From the NCBI GenBank assembly GCA_036500225.1, contig DASYCJ010000047.1:15785-79784 (forward strand): a DNA stretch of 64,000 bases, written 5' to 3'. The notes beneath the pieces are model-generated. The model saw only the letters and a program-made list of their open reading frames with translations. It searched no databases and was not told the origin of the DNA. The first letter of the stretch is position 1. Each line of letters starts with the position of its first letter. Shown one piece after another: positions 44,035 to 52,226 of the stretch. A program made the translations under genes and the position numbers. This DNA is from DASUBN01 sp036500225. Lineage in GTDB: Bacteria; Pseudomonadota; Gammaproteobacteria; Natronospirales; REEB76.

Positions 44035-45933
44035 CTAGGTCGCGGCCTTCTTGCGAGTAGACGGCATCTTAGCGGTGACCCAGTCTCCGATGCTCTTCTT
44101 GATGCCTTCCGGATGGAGTCCCGCCATGGCGAGACACTCTTCGCGGGAACCGTGTTCCAGGAACAGGTCCGGCAGCCCCAAGTTCAATACCGGCATCTCG
44201 ATACCGTTCGCTGCCAGGAACTCACTCACCGCGCTGCCGGCGCCACCGGCCACCACGTTGTCTTCCAGCGTGATGAAAGCCTGATGGCTCTCCGTCAGCT
44301 CCAGCAATAGCGCGCTGTCCAGGGGTTTCACGAAGCGCATGTTCACCAGTGTCGCGTCCAGGGCATCGGCGGCAGCGCGGGCGCTCTCCACCAGTGCACC
44401 GAAACCGAGGATCGCCAGCTTCTTGCCGCGGCGGCGCACTTCCGCCTTGCCCACTGACAGGACACGCATCTCCGATTCGATCTTTGCGCCCGTGCCGCGG
44501 CCGCGGGGATAGCGCACCGCGGCAGGGTGGTCGAGAGTCATGCCGGTATAGAGCATCTGACGGCATTCGTTCTCGTCCGCCGGGGCCATGAGCACCAGGT
44601 TCGGCACACAGCGCATGTAGGAGAGATCGAAACTGCCTGAGTGGGTGGGGCCGTCCGGGCCCACCATGCCGGCTCGATCGATGGCGAACAGCACCGGCAG
44701 ATCCTGCAGGGCCACGTCGTGGATCAGCTGGTCGTAAGCGCGCTGGAGGAAGGTGGAATAGATGGCCACCACCGGTTTCATACCTTCGGTGGCGAGGCCG
44801 GCAGCCAGGGTCACCGCGTGTTGCTCGGCGATACCCACATCGAAGTAGCGATCCGGGAACTTCTCGGCGTACTCCACCATGCCTGAACCTTCGCGCATGG
44901 CCGGAGTGATGGCCATGAGCTTGGGTTCTTTCGCGGCCATGTCGCAGAGCCAGCGGCCGAACACCTCGGAGTAAGTGGGGCTTGAGGCCGGCTTCTCCTT
45001 GATGACGCCGGTGGCGGCATCGAAGGCAGCGGGGCCGTGCCACTTGATGGGGTCTTTCTCGGCGGGCTCGTAGCCCTTGCCCTTGCGGGTGACCACATGC
45101 AGGAACTGCGGGCCCTTCAGGGCACGCATGTTCTTCAGGGTGCGCATCAGGGTATGAAGGTCGTGGCCATCCACCGGGCCTATGTAGTTGAAGCCCAGTT
45201 CCTCGAACAGCGTGCCGGGCATTACCATGCCTTTCATGTGTTCTTCCGAGCGGCGCGCCCATTCCTTGACCGGCGGCATGATGGAGAGCGCTTTCTTGCC
45301 GCCCTCGCGCAGATGCGCATACATCTGACCGGAGAGCACCTTGGCGAAATAGTTGGAGAGGGCGCCGACATTGCCTGAGATGGACATGTCGTTGTCGTTG
45401 AGCACCACCAGCAGGTTGGCGTTAAGGCTGCCTGCATGGTTGAGCGCCTCGAAGGCCATGCCGGCGGTCATGGCGCCGTCGCCGATGAGCGCCACCACGT
45501 GGCGGTCATGCTCGCCCTTCTGCTGGGCGGCGATAGCCATGCCGAGTGCGGCGCTGATGCTGGTGCTGGAGTGGCCGACACCGAAGGTATCGAACTCGCT
45601 TTCCAGACGGCGCGGGAAGGGTGCCAGACCATGCAGTTTGCGGATGGTGCTGAGCTGATCGCGGCGGCCGGTGACCACCTTGTGTGGGTAAGCCTGGTGG
45701 CCCACGTCCCAGACCAGCCGATCCTTGGGAGTATCGAATACCGTGTGCAGAGCCACCGTGAGTTCCACCACACCCAGGCCCGCGGCGAAATGTCCGCCGA
45801 CGCCGCTCACCGTCTTGATGAGGTAGGCCCGCAGTTCATCCGCCACCTGCTGCAGTTCGTTCTCATCCAGCGTCCGCAAGTCCGCCGGAGACTGGATGCG
45901 ATTTAGCAGGGGGAATTCGGGAGTCGGGGTCAT
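44035..45933 (-). CDS. dxs: 1-deoxy-D-xylulose-5-phosphate synthase
   Basis: Thiamine-diphosphate enzyme joining pyruvate and glyceraldehyde 3-phosphate, the first and flux-setting step of the MEP isoprenoid pathway. The 632-residue protein has VWDVGHQAYPHKV with a catalytic His, the ThDP-binding GDGAMTAGMAFEALNHAG, DVGIAEQHAVTLAAGLA with the catalytic Glu, and DRAGMVGPDGPTHSG. It follows ispA by 58 bases on the minus strand, the classic xseB-ispA-dxs order. Confidence 0.97.
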   Translation of the reverse strand: MTPTPEFPLLNRIQSPADLRTLDENELQQVADELRAYLIKTVSGVGGHFAAGLGVVELTVALHTVFDTPKDRLVWDVGHQAYPHKVVTGRRDQLSTIRKLHGLAPFPRRLESEFDTFGVGHSSTSISAALGMAIAAQQKGEHDRHVVALIGDGAMTAGMAFEALNHAGSLNANLLVVLNDNDMSISGNVGALSNYFAKVLSGQMYAHLREGGKKALSIMPPVKEWARRSEEHMKGMVMPGTLFEELGFNYIGPVDGHDLHTLMRTLKNMRALKGPQFLHVVTRKGKGYEPAEKDPIKWHGPAAFDAATGVIKEKPASSPTYSEVFGRWLCDMAAKEPKLMAITPAMREGSGMVEYAEKFPDRYFDVGIAEQHAVTLAAGLATEGMKPVVAIYSTFLQRAYDQLIHDVALQDLPVLFAIDRAGMVGPDGPTHSGSFDLSYMRCVPNLVLMAPADENECRQMLYTGMTLDHPAAVRYPRGRGTGAKIESEMRVLSVGKAEVRRRGKKLAILGFGALVESARAAADALDATLVNMRFVKPLDSALLLELTESHQAFITLEDNVVAGGAGSAVSEFLAANGIEMPVLNLGLPDLFLEHGSREECLAMAGLHPEGIKKSIGDWVTAKMPSTRKKAAT

Positions 45934-45991
45934 GGGGTGCCTGGGGATGTCAGGGGCCTATTATCCGGCGTTTGGAGCCAGCTATAAAGGC

Positions 45992-46888
45992 TCAACTTTC
46001 CCGGGAAACTATGTATTCCGCGAGCCAGATGAGCGGGCTGGCGGCGCCACCCAGGGGCTCCAGAGCCCGCACGGCCTCGTCTTTCAGTTCCGCGGCCCGC
46101 TGTTTGGACTGAGTCAATCCCAGGATGCTGGGGTAGGTGGGTTTGTTGCGGGCGGAATCGGCGCCGGCCTGTTTGCCCAAGGTCTCGGTCTTGCCTTCCA
46201 CGTCCAGGATGTCGTCCTGGATCTGGAACGCCAGGCCCACGCACTTCGCGAAGCGATCCAGTGCCGCGAGCTTCGCCGCATCCAATCCCGGCACGCTCTG
46301 AGCTGCCAAGAGCACGCTGGCACGGATCAGCGCACCGGTCTTGTGGATGTGCATCAATTCCAGTTCGGCGAGGTCGAGCCGGCGGCCGGCGGCAGCGAGG
46401 TCCATGGCCTGGCCGCCCGCCATGCCGGCGGAACCACTGGCGATGGCCACGCTCTTCAACATCTCCACCCGTGCGGCGGGAGAGACAGTCATGTCCGTAT
46501 CTTCCGCGAGTATCTGGAAGGCCAAGACTTGCAGCGCATCGCCCGCGAGGATGGCGGTGGCCTCGTCATAGGCGATGTGGCAGGTGGGTCGGCCGCGGCG
46601 CAGTGCGTCATCGTCCATGGCCGGCAGGTCATCATGGATCAGGGAATAGGCATGGATGATCTCCACCGCTGCTGCGGGGCCATCCAGCTTCTCCAGCGTC
46701 AGACCCAGAGCTTCGCCGGTGGCATAGATCAAGAGAGGGCGCAGGCGTTTGCCGCCGCCCAACACCGCGTAGCGCATGGCGCTATGCAGGCGTTGCGGTA
46801 CCTTCTCCCCGCTTGGCAACCAACGGTCCAGTACCTTTTCTATGCGTGCTGAGTAATCGGGAATCCGGTCCCGGAAGGACGCGGCCAT
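45992..46888 (-). CDS. ispA: Farnesyl/geranyl diphosphate synthase
   Basis: Chain-elongating prenyltransferase making farnesyl diphosphate for quinones and undecaprenyl phosphate. The 298-residue protein has the first Asp-rich motif DDLPAMDDDALRRGRPT, the second FQIQDDILDVEG, and GGGKRLRPLLIYATGEA. ATG at 46888 shares its first base with the last base of the xseB stop (TAATG), so coupling is expected; the frame is open further upstream but without similarity. Confidence 0.95.
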   Translation of the reverse strand: MAASFRDRIPDYSARIEKVLDRWLPSGEKVPQRLHSAMRYAVLGGGKRLRPLLIYATGEALGLTLEKLDGPAAAVEIIHAYSLIHDDLPAMDDDALRRGRPTCHIAYDEATAILAGDALQVLAFQILAEDTDMTVSPAARVEMLKSVAIASGSAGMAGGQAMDLAAAGRRLDLAELELMHIHKTGALIRASVLLAAQSVPGLDAAKLAALDRFAKCVGLAFQIQDDILDVEGKTETLGKQAGADSARNKPTYPSILGLTQSKQRAAELKDEAVRALEPLGGAASPLIWLAEYIVSRES

Positions 46889-47136
46889 TATTCGTCTTCG
46901 GGCTCGAAGGGCTCGAGGAGTTGCTTTCCGCCTTTCTCCACCAACTGTTCGACCTTGAGTTCCGCATCCTTGAGGGCGGTCTGGCACTGGCGGGTGAGGC
47001 TGATGCCCCGCTCGAAATGCTTGAGGGCCGCATCCAGGCTCAAGTCTCCCTTCTCCAGGGTGGCGACGATCTCTTCCAGCTCCGCCAGGGCTTTCTCGAA
47101 GTCGGGCGCGGAATCGGGCTTTGTGGCTTTGGCCAA
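46888..47136 (-). CDS. xseB: Exodeoxyribonuclease VII small subunit
   Basis: Small helical subunit that binds XseA to form the single-strand exonuclease VII. The 82-residue protein reads FEKALAELEEIVATLEKGDLSLDAALKHFERGISLTRQCQTAL, typical of the family, with an acidic C-terminal tail. The start is set at TTG 47136, since AGGAGAAG lies directly upstream at ideal spacing; a GTG at 47163 would swallow that site and add nine unconserved residues. First gene of the xseB-ispA-dxs operon. Confidence 0.92.
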   Translation of the reverse strand: MAKATKPDSAPDFEKALAELEEIVATLEKGDLSLDAALKHFERGISLTRQCQTALKDAELKVEQLVEKGGKQLLEPFEPEDE

Positions 47137-47196
47137 GGGCTTCTCCTGAACGTCGGGCGGCACGTTACACGCCCAGCTTAAGACCGGTCAAACCCG

Positions 47197-47225
47197 TTGA
47201 CATGACTCGGTCCCAGGGGTACATT
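47197..47225 (+). promoter_or_regulatory. Strong sigma-70 promoter for rubrerythrin
   Basis: A perfect TTGACA at 47197-47202 and TACATT at 47220-47225 with 17-bp spacing, placing the start near 47232, about 70 bases before the rubrerythrin ATG. Confidence 0.65.
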
Positions 47226-47241
47226 TTAGACTTAGTCTAAA
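47225..47241. promoter_or_regulatory. Palindromic operator over the rubrerythrin start site
   Basis: TTTAGACTTAGTCTAAA is a perfect inverted repeat of 8 bp around a central T. It overlaps the last base of the -10 and the predicted start site, the position expected for a repressor. The cognate regulator is not in this window; an Rrf2- or MarR-type factor is one guess. Confidence 0.6.
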
Positions 47242-47301
47242 CAGCCACTGCCGTCCGGCGTGGCCCCTGGAAATGGATCCGAACAGCAGTTGGAGGATGA
47301 C

Positions 47302-47724
47302 ATGAGCAACCTTAAGGGCAGCAAGACCGAGAAGAACCTGAAAGAGGCCTTCGCCGGCGAATCCCAGGCGAACCGCCGCTATCTGTACTTCGCAAACAAG
47401 GCCGACGTGGAAGGCTTCAATGACGTCTCGACCGTGTTCCGCTCCACCGCGGAAGGCGAGACCGGCCATGCCCACGGCCACCTGGAATACCTGGAAGCAG
47501 TGGGTGACCCGGCCACGGGCCTGCCCATCGGCGCCACCGACAAGAACCTGAAGGCTGCCATCGCCGGCGAGACCCATGAGTACACCGACATGTACCCGGG
47601 CATGGCCAAGTCTGCCCGCGAGGAAGGCTTCAGCGAGATCGCCGATTGGTTCGAGACCCTGGCCAAGGCGGAGCGTTCCCACGCCAACCGCTTCCAGAAG
47701 GCCCTCGATACCCTCGGTAAGTAA
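47302..47724 (+). CDS. Rubrerythrin family protein without rubredoxin domain
   Basis: A 140-residue four-helix di-iron protein that likely reduces hydrogen peroxide in the cytosol. The ligand pattern is clear: KEAFAGESQANRRYLYFA, ETGHAHGHLEYLEAVG, AIAGETHEYTDMYPGMA and KAERSHANRFQKAL, giving four ExxH/Glu-type metal ligands. The C-terminal rubredoxin-type FeCys4 domain of classical rubrerythrin is absent, so electrons must come from another protein, perhaps the Fe-S protein encoded next. ATG at 47302 has TGGAGGATG upstream; the operator-covered promoter lies just before. Confidence 0.93.
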   Translation: MSNLKGSKTEKNLKEAFAGESQANRRYLYFANKADVEGFNDVSTVFRSTAEGETGHAHGHLEYLEAVGDPATGLPIGATDKNLKAAIAGETHEYTDMYPGMAKSAREEGFSEIADWFETLAKAERSHANRFQKALDTLGK

Positions 47725-47791
47725 TAAAAAAAGAAGAAGAGCGTTTGGTTTGAGGTGAAAGTAGGGTTGCGGTACATGGATGCACCGCCCG

Positions 47792-47885
47792 CGAATCAGG
47801 CGCCCTTGGGCGCCTGATTCGTCGGAGGCAAGTCTGGGCCTGCACCAGACCTGCCGAGTCTGAAAATCCAGGGATGGATTTTCAG
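47792..47885 (+). repeat. Array of three hairpins between rubrerythrin and the Fe-S protein gene
   Basis: Hairpin 1 (47792-47821): 13-bp perfect stem CGAATCAGGCGCC with loop CTTG. Hairpin 2 (47827-47855): GGCAAGTCTGG against CCAGACCTGCC, 11 bp with one mismatch. Hairpin 3 (47860-47885): 10-bp perfect stem CTGAAAATCC with loop AGGGAT. None is followed by a T-run on the plus strand. The rest of the 224-base gap has an A-rich stretch after the rubrerythrin stop and a ribosome binding site before the next gene. Confidence 0.7.
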
Positions 47886-47948
47886 GATCTGGAGTGAAGC
47901 AAAGCGGAGCGTGTGTGTAGACACCCCCGAGTCTTAAGGAGACCAGGC

Positions 47949-49304
47949 ATGGCAAAAGCGGGCGGCGAAGATCGGCGTGAAGGCGGCCTCGAAGCCCCGA
48001 CCCGTCATCCCATCGAATGGCAGAAAGCGGATTTCTGGAACGAGGAACTCCTCACCAAGGAATTGGACCGGGTCTTCGACATCTGTCACGGCTGCCGCCG
48101 TTGCTTCAGTCTCTGCAATTCGTTCCCCACGCTATTCGACGCCATCGATGCGTCGCCGACCCTAGAGTTGGACGGTGTGGACAAGAAGGTCTACTGGGAC
48201 GTGGTGGACCACTGCTATCTCTGCGACATGTGCTACATGACCAAGTGTCCGTACGTGCCGCCCCATCCCTGGAACGTGGACTTCCCGCATCTGATGCTCC
48301 GTGCAAAGGCAGTGAAGTTCAAGAAAGAGGGCGCGAGCTTCCGGGACAAGATCCTCTCTTCGCCGCAGAAGCTGGGCGAGTTCGCCGGTATCCCCATCGT
48401 AGTGCAGGCAGTCAACGCCGTGAACAAGAACGGCGTCGCGCGCAAGGTCATGGACAAGACCCTCGGCATCCATCCCGACGCGGTGGTGCCGGAGTTCCAT
48501 AGCGATACGGCGCGCAAGCGCCTGAAGGGTCATGAGCCGTTGGCAGCCCAGGCAGAGACCGTGGGTGAGACCCGGGGCAAGGTGGCGCTCTACGTCACCT
48601 GTTATGGCAACCACAACCAGCCGGAGATGGCCACGGACCTCGTCAAGGTCTTCGAGCACAACGGCATCCCCGTGCGCCTCACGCCGCAAGAGAAGTGCTG
48701 CGGCATGCCCAAGCTCGAGATGGGCGATCTCGATTCCATCCGCAAGAACAAGGATGAGAACATCCCCATGCTGGCCAAGCTGGTGGATGAGGGTTGGGAC
48801 ATCGTGGCGCCCATCCCGTCCTGCGTACTCATGTACAAGCAGGAACTGCCGCTGATGTTCCCGGATGACCCACAAGTATTGAAGGTGCGGGACGCCATCT
48901 ACGACCCCTTCGAATACCTCTCCGTCCGCCAGAAGGCCGGCAAGCTAAGGACGGATTTCAAGGAGAGTCTGGGTTCCATCTCCTATCACGTACCCTGCCA
49001 TCAGCGGGTGCAGAATGTTGGGCTCAAGACCAAGGAGATGCTGGAACTGGTGCCTGGCACCAAGGTCGAGGCCGTCGAACGTTGTTCGGGCCACAACGGC
49101 ACCTATGCCGTGAAGAGCGAATTCCACGACATCTCCATGAAGATTGGCCGGCCGGTCATGAACAAGGTGGAGGCCGCGGGCTGCGACCATTACATAAGCG
49201 ACTGCCCCATGGCGGCGGACCAGATCCAGAACGGACTGAAGGACAAGACCAAGGAACCCGAACTCCCCATGGAATTGCTTCGCAAGGCTTACGGATTAGA
49301 CTAG
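47949..49304 (+). CDS. GlpC/HdrD-like iron-sulfur protein (heterodisulfide-reductase-related)
   Basis: A 451-residue redox protein. Near residues 46-57 and 88-103 are two [4Fe-4S] motifs, CHGCRRCFSLCN and CYLCDMCYMTKCP. The C-terminal two thirds carry two CCG-type domains: EKCCGMPKLEMGD with an upstream VTCYGN, and VPCHQRVQN followed by ERCSGHNG and a DCPM run. This resembles the electron-transferring GlpC subunit of anaerobic glycerol-3-phosphate dehydrogenase. It probably feeds electrons to the neighbouring rubrerythrin and ferritin-like proteins; that is inferred from the recurring gene neighbourhood. TAAGGAGA precedes the ATG. Confidence 0.88.
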   Translation: MAKAGGEDRREGGLEAPTRHPIEWQKADFWNEELLTKELDRVFDICHGCRRCFSLCNSFPTLFDAIDASPTLELDGVDKKVYWDVVDHCYLCDMCYMTKCPYVPPHPWNVDFPHLMLRAKAVKFKKEGASFRDKILSSPQKLGEFAGIPIVVQAVNAVNKNGVARKVMDKTLGIHPDAVVPEFHSDTARKRLKGHEPLAAQAETVGETRGKVALYVTCYGNHNQPEMATDLVKVFEHNGIPVRLTPQEKCCGMPKLEMGDLDSIRKNKDENIPMLAKLVDEGWDIVAPIPSCVLMYKQELPLMFPDDPQVLKVRDAIYDPFEYLSVRQKAGKLRTDFKESLGSISYHVPCHQRVQNVGLKTKEMLELVPGTKVEAVERCSGHNGTYAVKSEFHDISMKIGRPVMNKVEAAGCDHYISDCPMAADQIQNGLKDKTKEPELPMELLRKAYGLD

Positions 49305-49331
49305 GGCTACGGAACAAATCAGGAGATGACC

Positions 49332-49625
49332 ATGTCCAGCGAGGGGTACCACGAGCCGATCGAGGAGATGAACGATGAGATCCGCGATTTCCATCGCGCC
49401 ATCGTCTCGCTGATGGAAGAGCTGGAGGCGGTGGACTGGTACAACCAGCGGGTCCATGCCTGCAAGGACAAAGACCTGAAGATGGTCCTGGCCCATAACC
49501 GCGATGAAGAGATCGAACACGCCTGCATGACCCTGGAATGGATACGCCGCAATAACAAGCGCTTCGACAAGGAGTTGCGCGAGTACCTGTTCAAGGATGG
49601 CCCCATCAAAGACCGCGAGGATTAA
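49332..49625 (+). CDS. EncFtn-like (encapsulated-ferritin-like) ferroxidase, no encapsulin nearby
   Basis: A 97-residue two-helix protein resembling encapsulated ferritin: HRAIVSLMEELEAVDWYNQR and LAHNRDEEIEHACMTLEWIRRN. Against my recollection of Rhodospirillum rubrum EncFtn (ligands Glu32, Glu62, His65), Glu30, Glu60 and His63 line up with the same spacing, with Glu29 and Trp36 also matched. The C-terminus stops at IKDRED, with no long tail that could be an encapsulin-targeting peptide. ATG at 49332 has AGGAG at good spacing; ATG at 49326 is too close to it. It lies between the Fe-S protein and DUF3501 genes in one tight operon. Confidence 0.85.
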   Translation: MSSEGYHEPIEEMNDEIRDFHRAIVSLMEELEAVDWYNQRVHACKDKDLKMVLAHNRDEEIEHACMTLEWIRRNNKRFDKELREYLFKDGPIKDRED

Positions 49626-49635
49626 AGAGAGACCG

Positions 49636-50226
49636 ATGACCAAGCATAAGCTCGAGAGAAAGGATCTCATGGGTCTGGAGGAGTATGCGCAGAAGCGCGA
49701 CACCTTCCGCCAGGAGATCATCGCCCATAAGCGTATCCGCACCCTGCATATCGGCCCGAACCTGACCCTACTGTTCGAGGATCGCGAGACCATGCGCTAC
49801 CAGGTGCAGGAGATGCTGCGGGCCGAGCGTATCTTCGAGGCTGCCGGCATCCAGGACGAGTTGGAGGCTTATAACCCCTTGATCCCGGATGGCTCCAACT
49901 GGAAAGCCACCATGCTCATCGAGTTCAACGAGGCAGACGAACGTCGCGAAGCCCTGGGCAAGCTCATCGGCATCGAAGACCGGGTGTGGGTGAGGGTGCA
50001 TGGCCATGCACAGGTATTCCCCATCGCTGACGAGGACCTGGAGCGTGAGACCGCGGAGAAGACCTCTTCGGTGCATTTCCTGCGCTTCGAGTTGACCGCT
50101 TCCATGGTGAAAGCGCTTAAGGAAGGCGAGGTGCTGGACGCCGGTGTGGATCATCCGGAATACACCTACTCGGTCAAGCCGATCCCGGCGGAATTGCAGA
50201 AATCGCTCATCACCGACTTGACCTGA
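49636..50226 (+). CDS. DUF3501 family protein
   Basis: A 196-residue soluble protein of unknown function. It reads KRIRTLHIGPNLTLLFEDRETMRYQVQEMLRAERIFE and WKATMLIEFNEADERREALGKLIGIED, which I recognise as DUF3501, commonly found beside rubrerythrin and HdrD-like Fe-S proteins. It is Glu/Arg-rich with no membrane segment or catalytic signature. It starts 10 bases after the ferritin-like gene and probably closes the operon. A likely partner in peroxide or iron handling by association only. Confidence 0.85.
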   Translation: MTKHKLERKDLMGLEEYAQKRDTFRQEIIAHKRIRTLHIGPNLTLLFEDRETMRYQVQEMLRAERIFEAAGIQDELEAYNPLIPDGSNWKATMLIEFNEADERREALGKLIGIEDRVWVRVHGHAQVFPIADEDLERETAEKTSSVHFLRFELTASMVKALKEGEVLDAGVDHPEYTYSVKPIPAELQKSLITDLT

Positions 50227-50254
50227 TTCCTCTACATATCGCCTGAGTTCGGGT

Positions 50255-50260
50255 TAGAAT
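50255..50260 (+). promoter_or_regulatory. Putative -10 element for parE
   Basis: TAGAAT within GGTTAGAATCGC, 55 bases before the parE ATG. No convincing -35. The leader then holds a short GATGCGGGGGCATC hairpin just upstream of the coding region. Confidence 0.35.
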
Positions 50261-50315
50261 CGCGGCCTCAGCGGATGCGGGGGCATCCGCCCATGTCACA
50301 GGTGATACCCGACTC

Positions 50316-52205
50316 ATGGCCGCAAAATATGATGCCGCAGACATCGAGGTCCTCTCGGGCCTCGACCCGGTGCGCAAACGCCCGGGCATGTATACCGATA
50401 CCTCCCGCCCCAACCATCTCGCCCAGGAAGTCGTCGACAACAGCGTCGATGAGGCCATCGTCGGCCACGCCAAGAAGATCGAAGTCATCGTCCACAAGGA
50501 TGGTTCGCTCTCGGTGCAGGATGACGGCCGCGGCATGCCGGTGGACATCCACCCGAAAGAGAAGATCACCGGTGTCGAGCTGATCCTCACGCGCCTGCAT
50601 GCGGGCGGCAAGTTCTCGGACAAGAATTACCAATTCTCAGGCGGTCTGCACGGCGTCGGCGTCTCGGTGGTGAACGCTCTCTCCAGCAAGCTGGAGGTGT
50701 GGGTGAAGCGCAACGGCAGGCGCTACCACATGGGTTTCAAGGACGGTAAGCGCGTCACCAAGCTGGAAGAGCAGGGCGACGTGGGTAAGGCCAACACCGG
50801 GACTTTGCTGCGCTTCTGGCCGGACCCGAAATATTTCGACAGCAACAAATTCTCCATCCCCAAGCTCAAGCACGTGCTGCGTGCCAAGGCAGTGCTCTGC
50901 CCGGGTCTCACGGTCAAGTTCATCAACGAACAGACCCTCGAGAAGGAAGAGTGGCACTACATCGACGGACTCAAGGGTTATCTCATCGATTCCCTGGATG
51001 GCGCCGAATACGTGCCCGCCGAAGCCTTCACGGGCGGTGTGCAGCAGGGCAAGGAAGTGGTCGACTGGGCCGTGGTCTGGCTGCCGGGTGAAGGCGGCGA
51101 GATCTTCAACGAGAGCTACGTCAACCTCATCCCCACCATCCAGGGTGGCACCCATGTGAACGGCATGCGCACCGGCATCACCGATGCGGTGCGTGAGTTC
51201 TGCGAGTTCCGTAACCTTGTGCCGCGCGGCGTGAAGCTCGCGCCGGAAGATATCTGTGACCGCGCAGCCTACGTGCTCTCGGTGAAGATGCCTGACCCCC
51301 AGTTCTCAGGCCAGACCAAGGAGCGGCTCTCATCCCGTGAGTCCGCCACTTTCGTCGGCGGTGTCATCAAGGATGCTCTGGCACTCTGGCTGAATCAGCA
51401 TACCGAGATGGGCGAACAGATCGCCCAGCTCGCCATCGAGAATGCCCAGGCGCGCATGAAGGTGGCGAAACAGGTGGTGCGCAAGAAGATCACCGCCGGC
51501 CCGGCTCTGCCAGGCAAGCTCGCGGACTGCACCAGCGGCGAGCCGAAGCGCTCCGAACTCTTCCTGGTGGAAGGTGATTCCGCCGGCGGTTCCGCCAAAC
51601 AGGCCCGCGACCGTGAATTCCAGGCCATCCTGCCGCTACGCGGCAAGATCCTGAATACCTGGGAAGTGGACGCGGGTGAGATATTGGGTTCAGAGGAAGT
51701 GCACAACATCAGCGTCGCTCTGGGCGTGGAGCCCGGTTCCTCGAAGCTCGATGGCCTGCGCTACCACAAGATCTGCATCCTCGCGGACGCAGATTCCGAC
51801 GGCAAGCACATCGCCACATTGCTGTGCGCGCTGTTCGTGCGTCATTTCCGCCCCCTGGTCACCGCCGGCCACATCTTCGTGGCCATGCCGCCCCTGTTCC
51901 GTATCGACATCGGCAAACAGGTGTTCTACGCCCTGGATGAGGACGAGAAGAAAGCGGTCCTGGACAAGATCACCAAAGAGAAGATCAAGGGCAAGTCCAC
52001 CGTGACCCGATTCAAGGGTCTGGGCGAGATGAACCCGGCGCAGCTGCGTGAGACCACCATCGATCCGGACACGCGCCGGCTGGTGCAGCTGACTCTGGAA
52101 GCCAAGGACAACACCGACAAGCTCATGGACATGTTGCTGGCCAAGAAGCGTGCCGGTGACCGGAAAGAGTGGCTGGAGAAGAAGGGCAACCTGGCTGAAA
52201 TCTGA
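50316..52205 (+). CDS. parE: DNA topoisomerase IV subunit B
   Basis: ATPase subunit of topoisomerase IV, which decatenates daughter chromosomes. The 629-residue protein has the GHKL ATP site: VVDNSVDEAIVGHAKKIEV with catalytic Glu, DGRGMPVDIHPKE, GGLHGVGVSVVNALS, then the TOPRIM EGDSAGGSAKQARDREFQAILPLRGKILN and LADADSDGKHIATLL. Length and the QPR-less TOPRIM insert fit ParE rather than GyrB. parC follows 21 bases later, so the subunits share an mRNA. Confidence 0.96.
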   Translation: MAAKYDAADIEVLSGLDPVRKRPGMYTDTSRPNHLAQEVVDNSVDEAIVGHAKKIEVIVHKDGSLSVQDDGRGMPVDIHPKEKITGVELILTRLHAGGKFSDKNYQFSGGLHGVGVSVVNALSSKLEVWVKRNGRRYHMGFKDGKRVTKLEEQGDVGKANTGTLLRFWPDPKYFDSNKFSIPKLKHVLRAKAVLCPGLTVKFINEQTLEKEEWHYIDGLKGYLIDSLDGAEYVPAEAFTGGVQQGKEVVDWAVVWLPGEGGEIFNESYVNLIPTIQGGTHVNGMRTGITDAVREFCEFRNLVPRGVKLAPEDICDRAAYVLSVKMPDPQFSGQTKERLSSRESATFVGGVIKDALALWLNQHTEMGEQIAQLAIENAQARMKVAKQVVRKKITAGPALPGKLADCTSGEPKRSELFLVEGDSAGGSAKQARDREFQAILPLRGKILNTWEVDAGEILGSEEVHNISVALGVEPGSSKLDGLRYHKICILADADSDGKHIATLLCALFVRHFRPLVTAGHIFVAMPPLFRIDIGKQVFYALDEDEKKAVLDKITKEKIKGKSTVTRFKGLGEMNPAQLRETTIDPDTRRLVQLTLEAKDNTDKLMDMLLAKKRAGDRKEWLEKKGNLAEI

Positions 52206-52226
52206 TCCTAATATAGGTAGTACTCG

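Noticed and set aside
49332..49625. Encapsulin shell gene next to the EncFtn-like gene
   Set aside because: Looked for a protein of about 270-290 residues with HK97-like features in the surrounding genes; the neighbours are clearly an Fe-S protein, DUF3501 and ParE.
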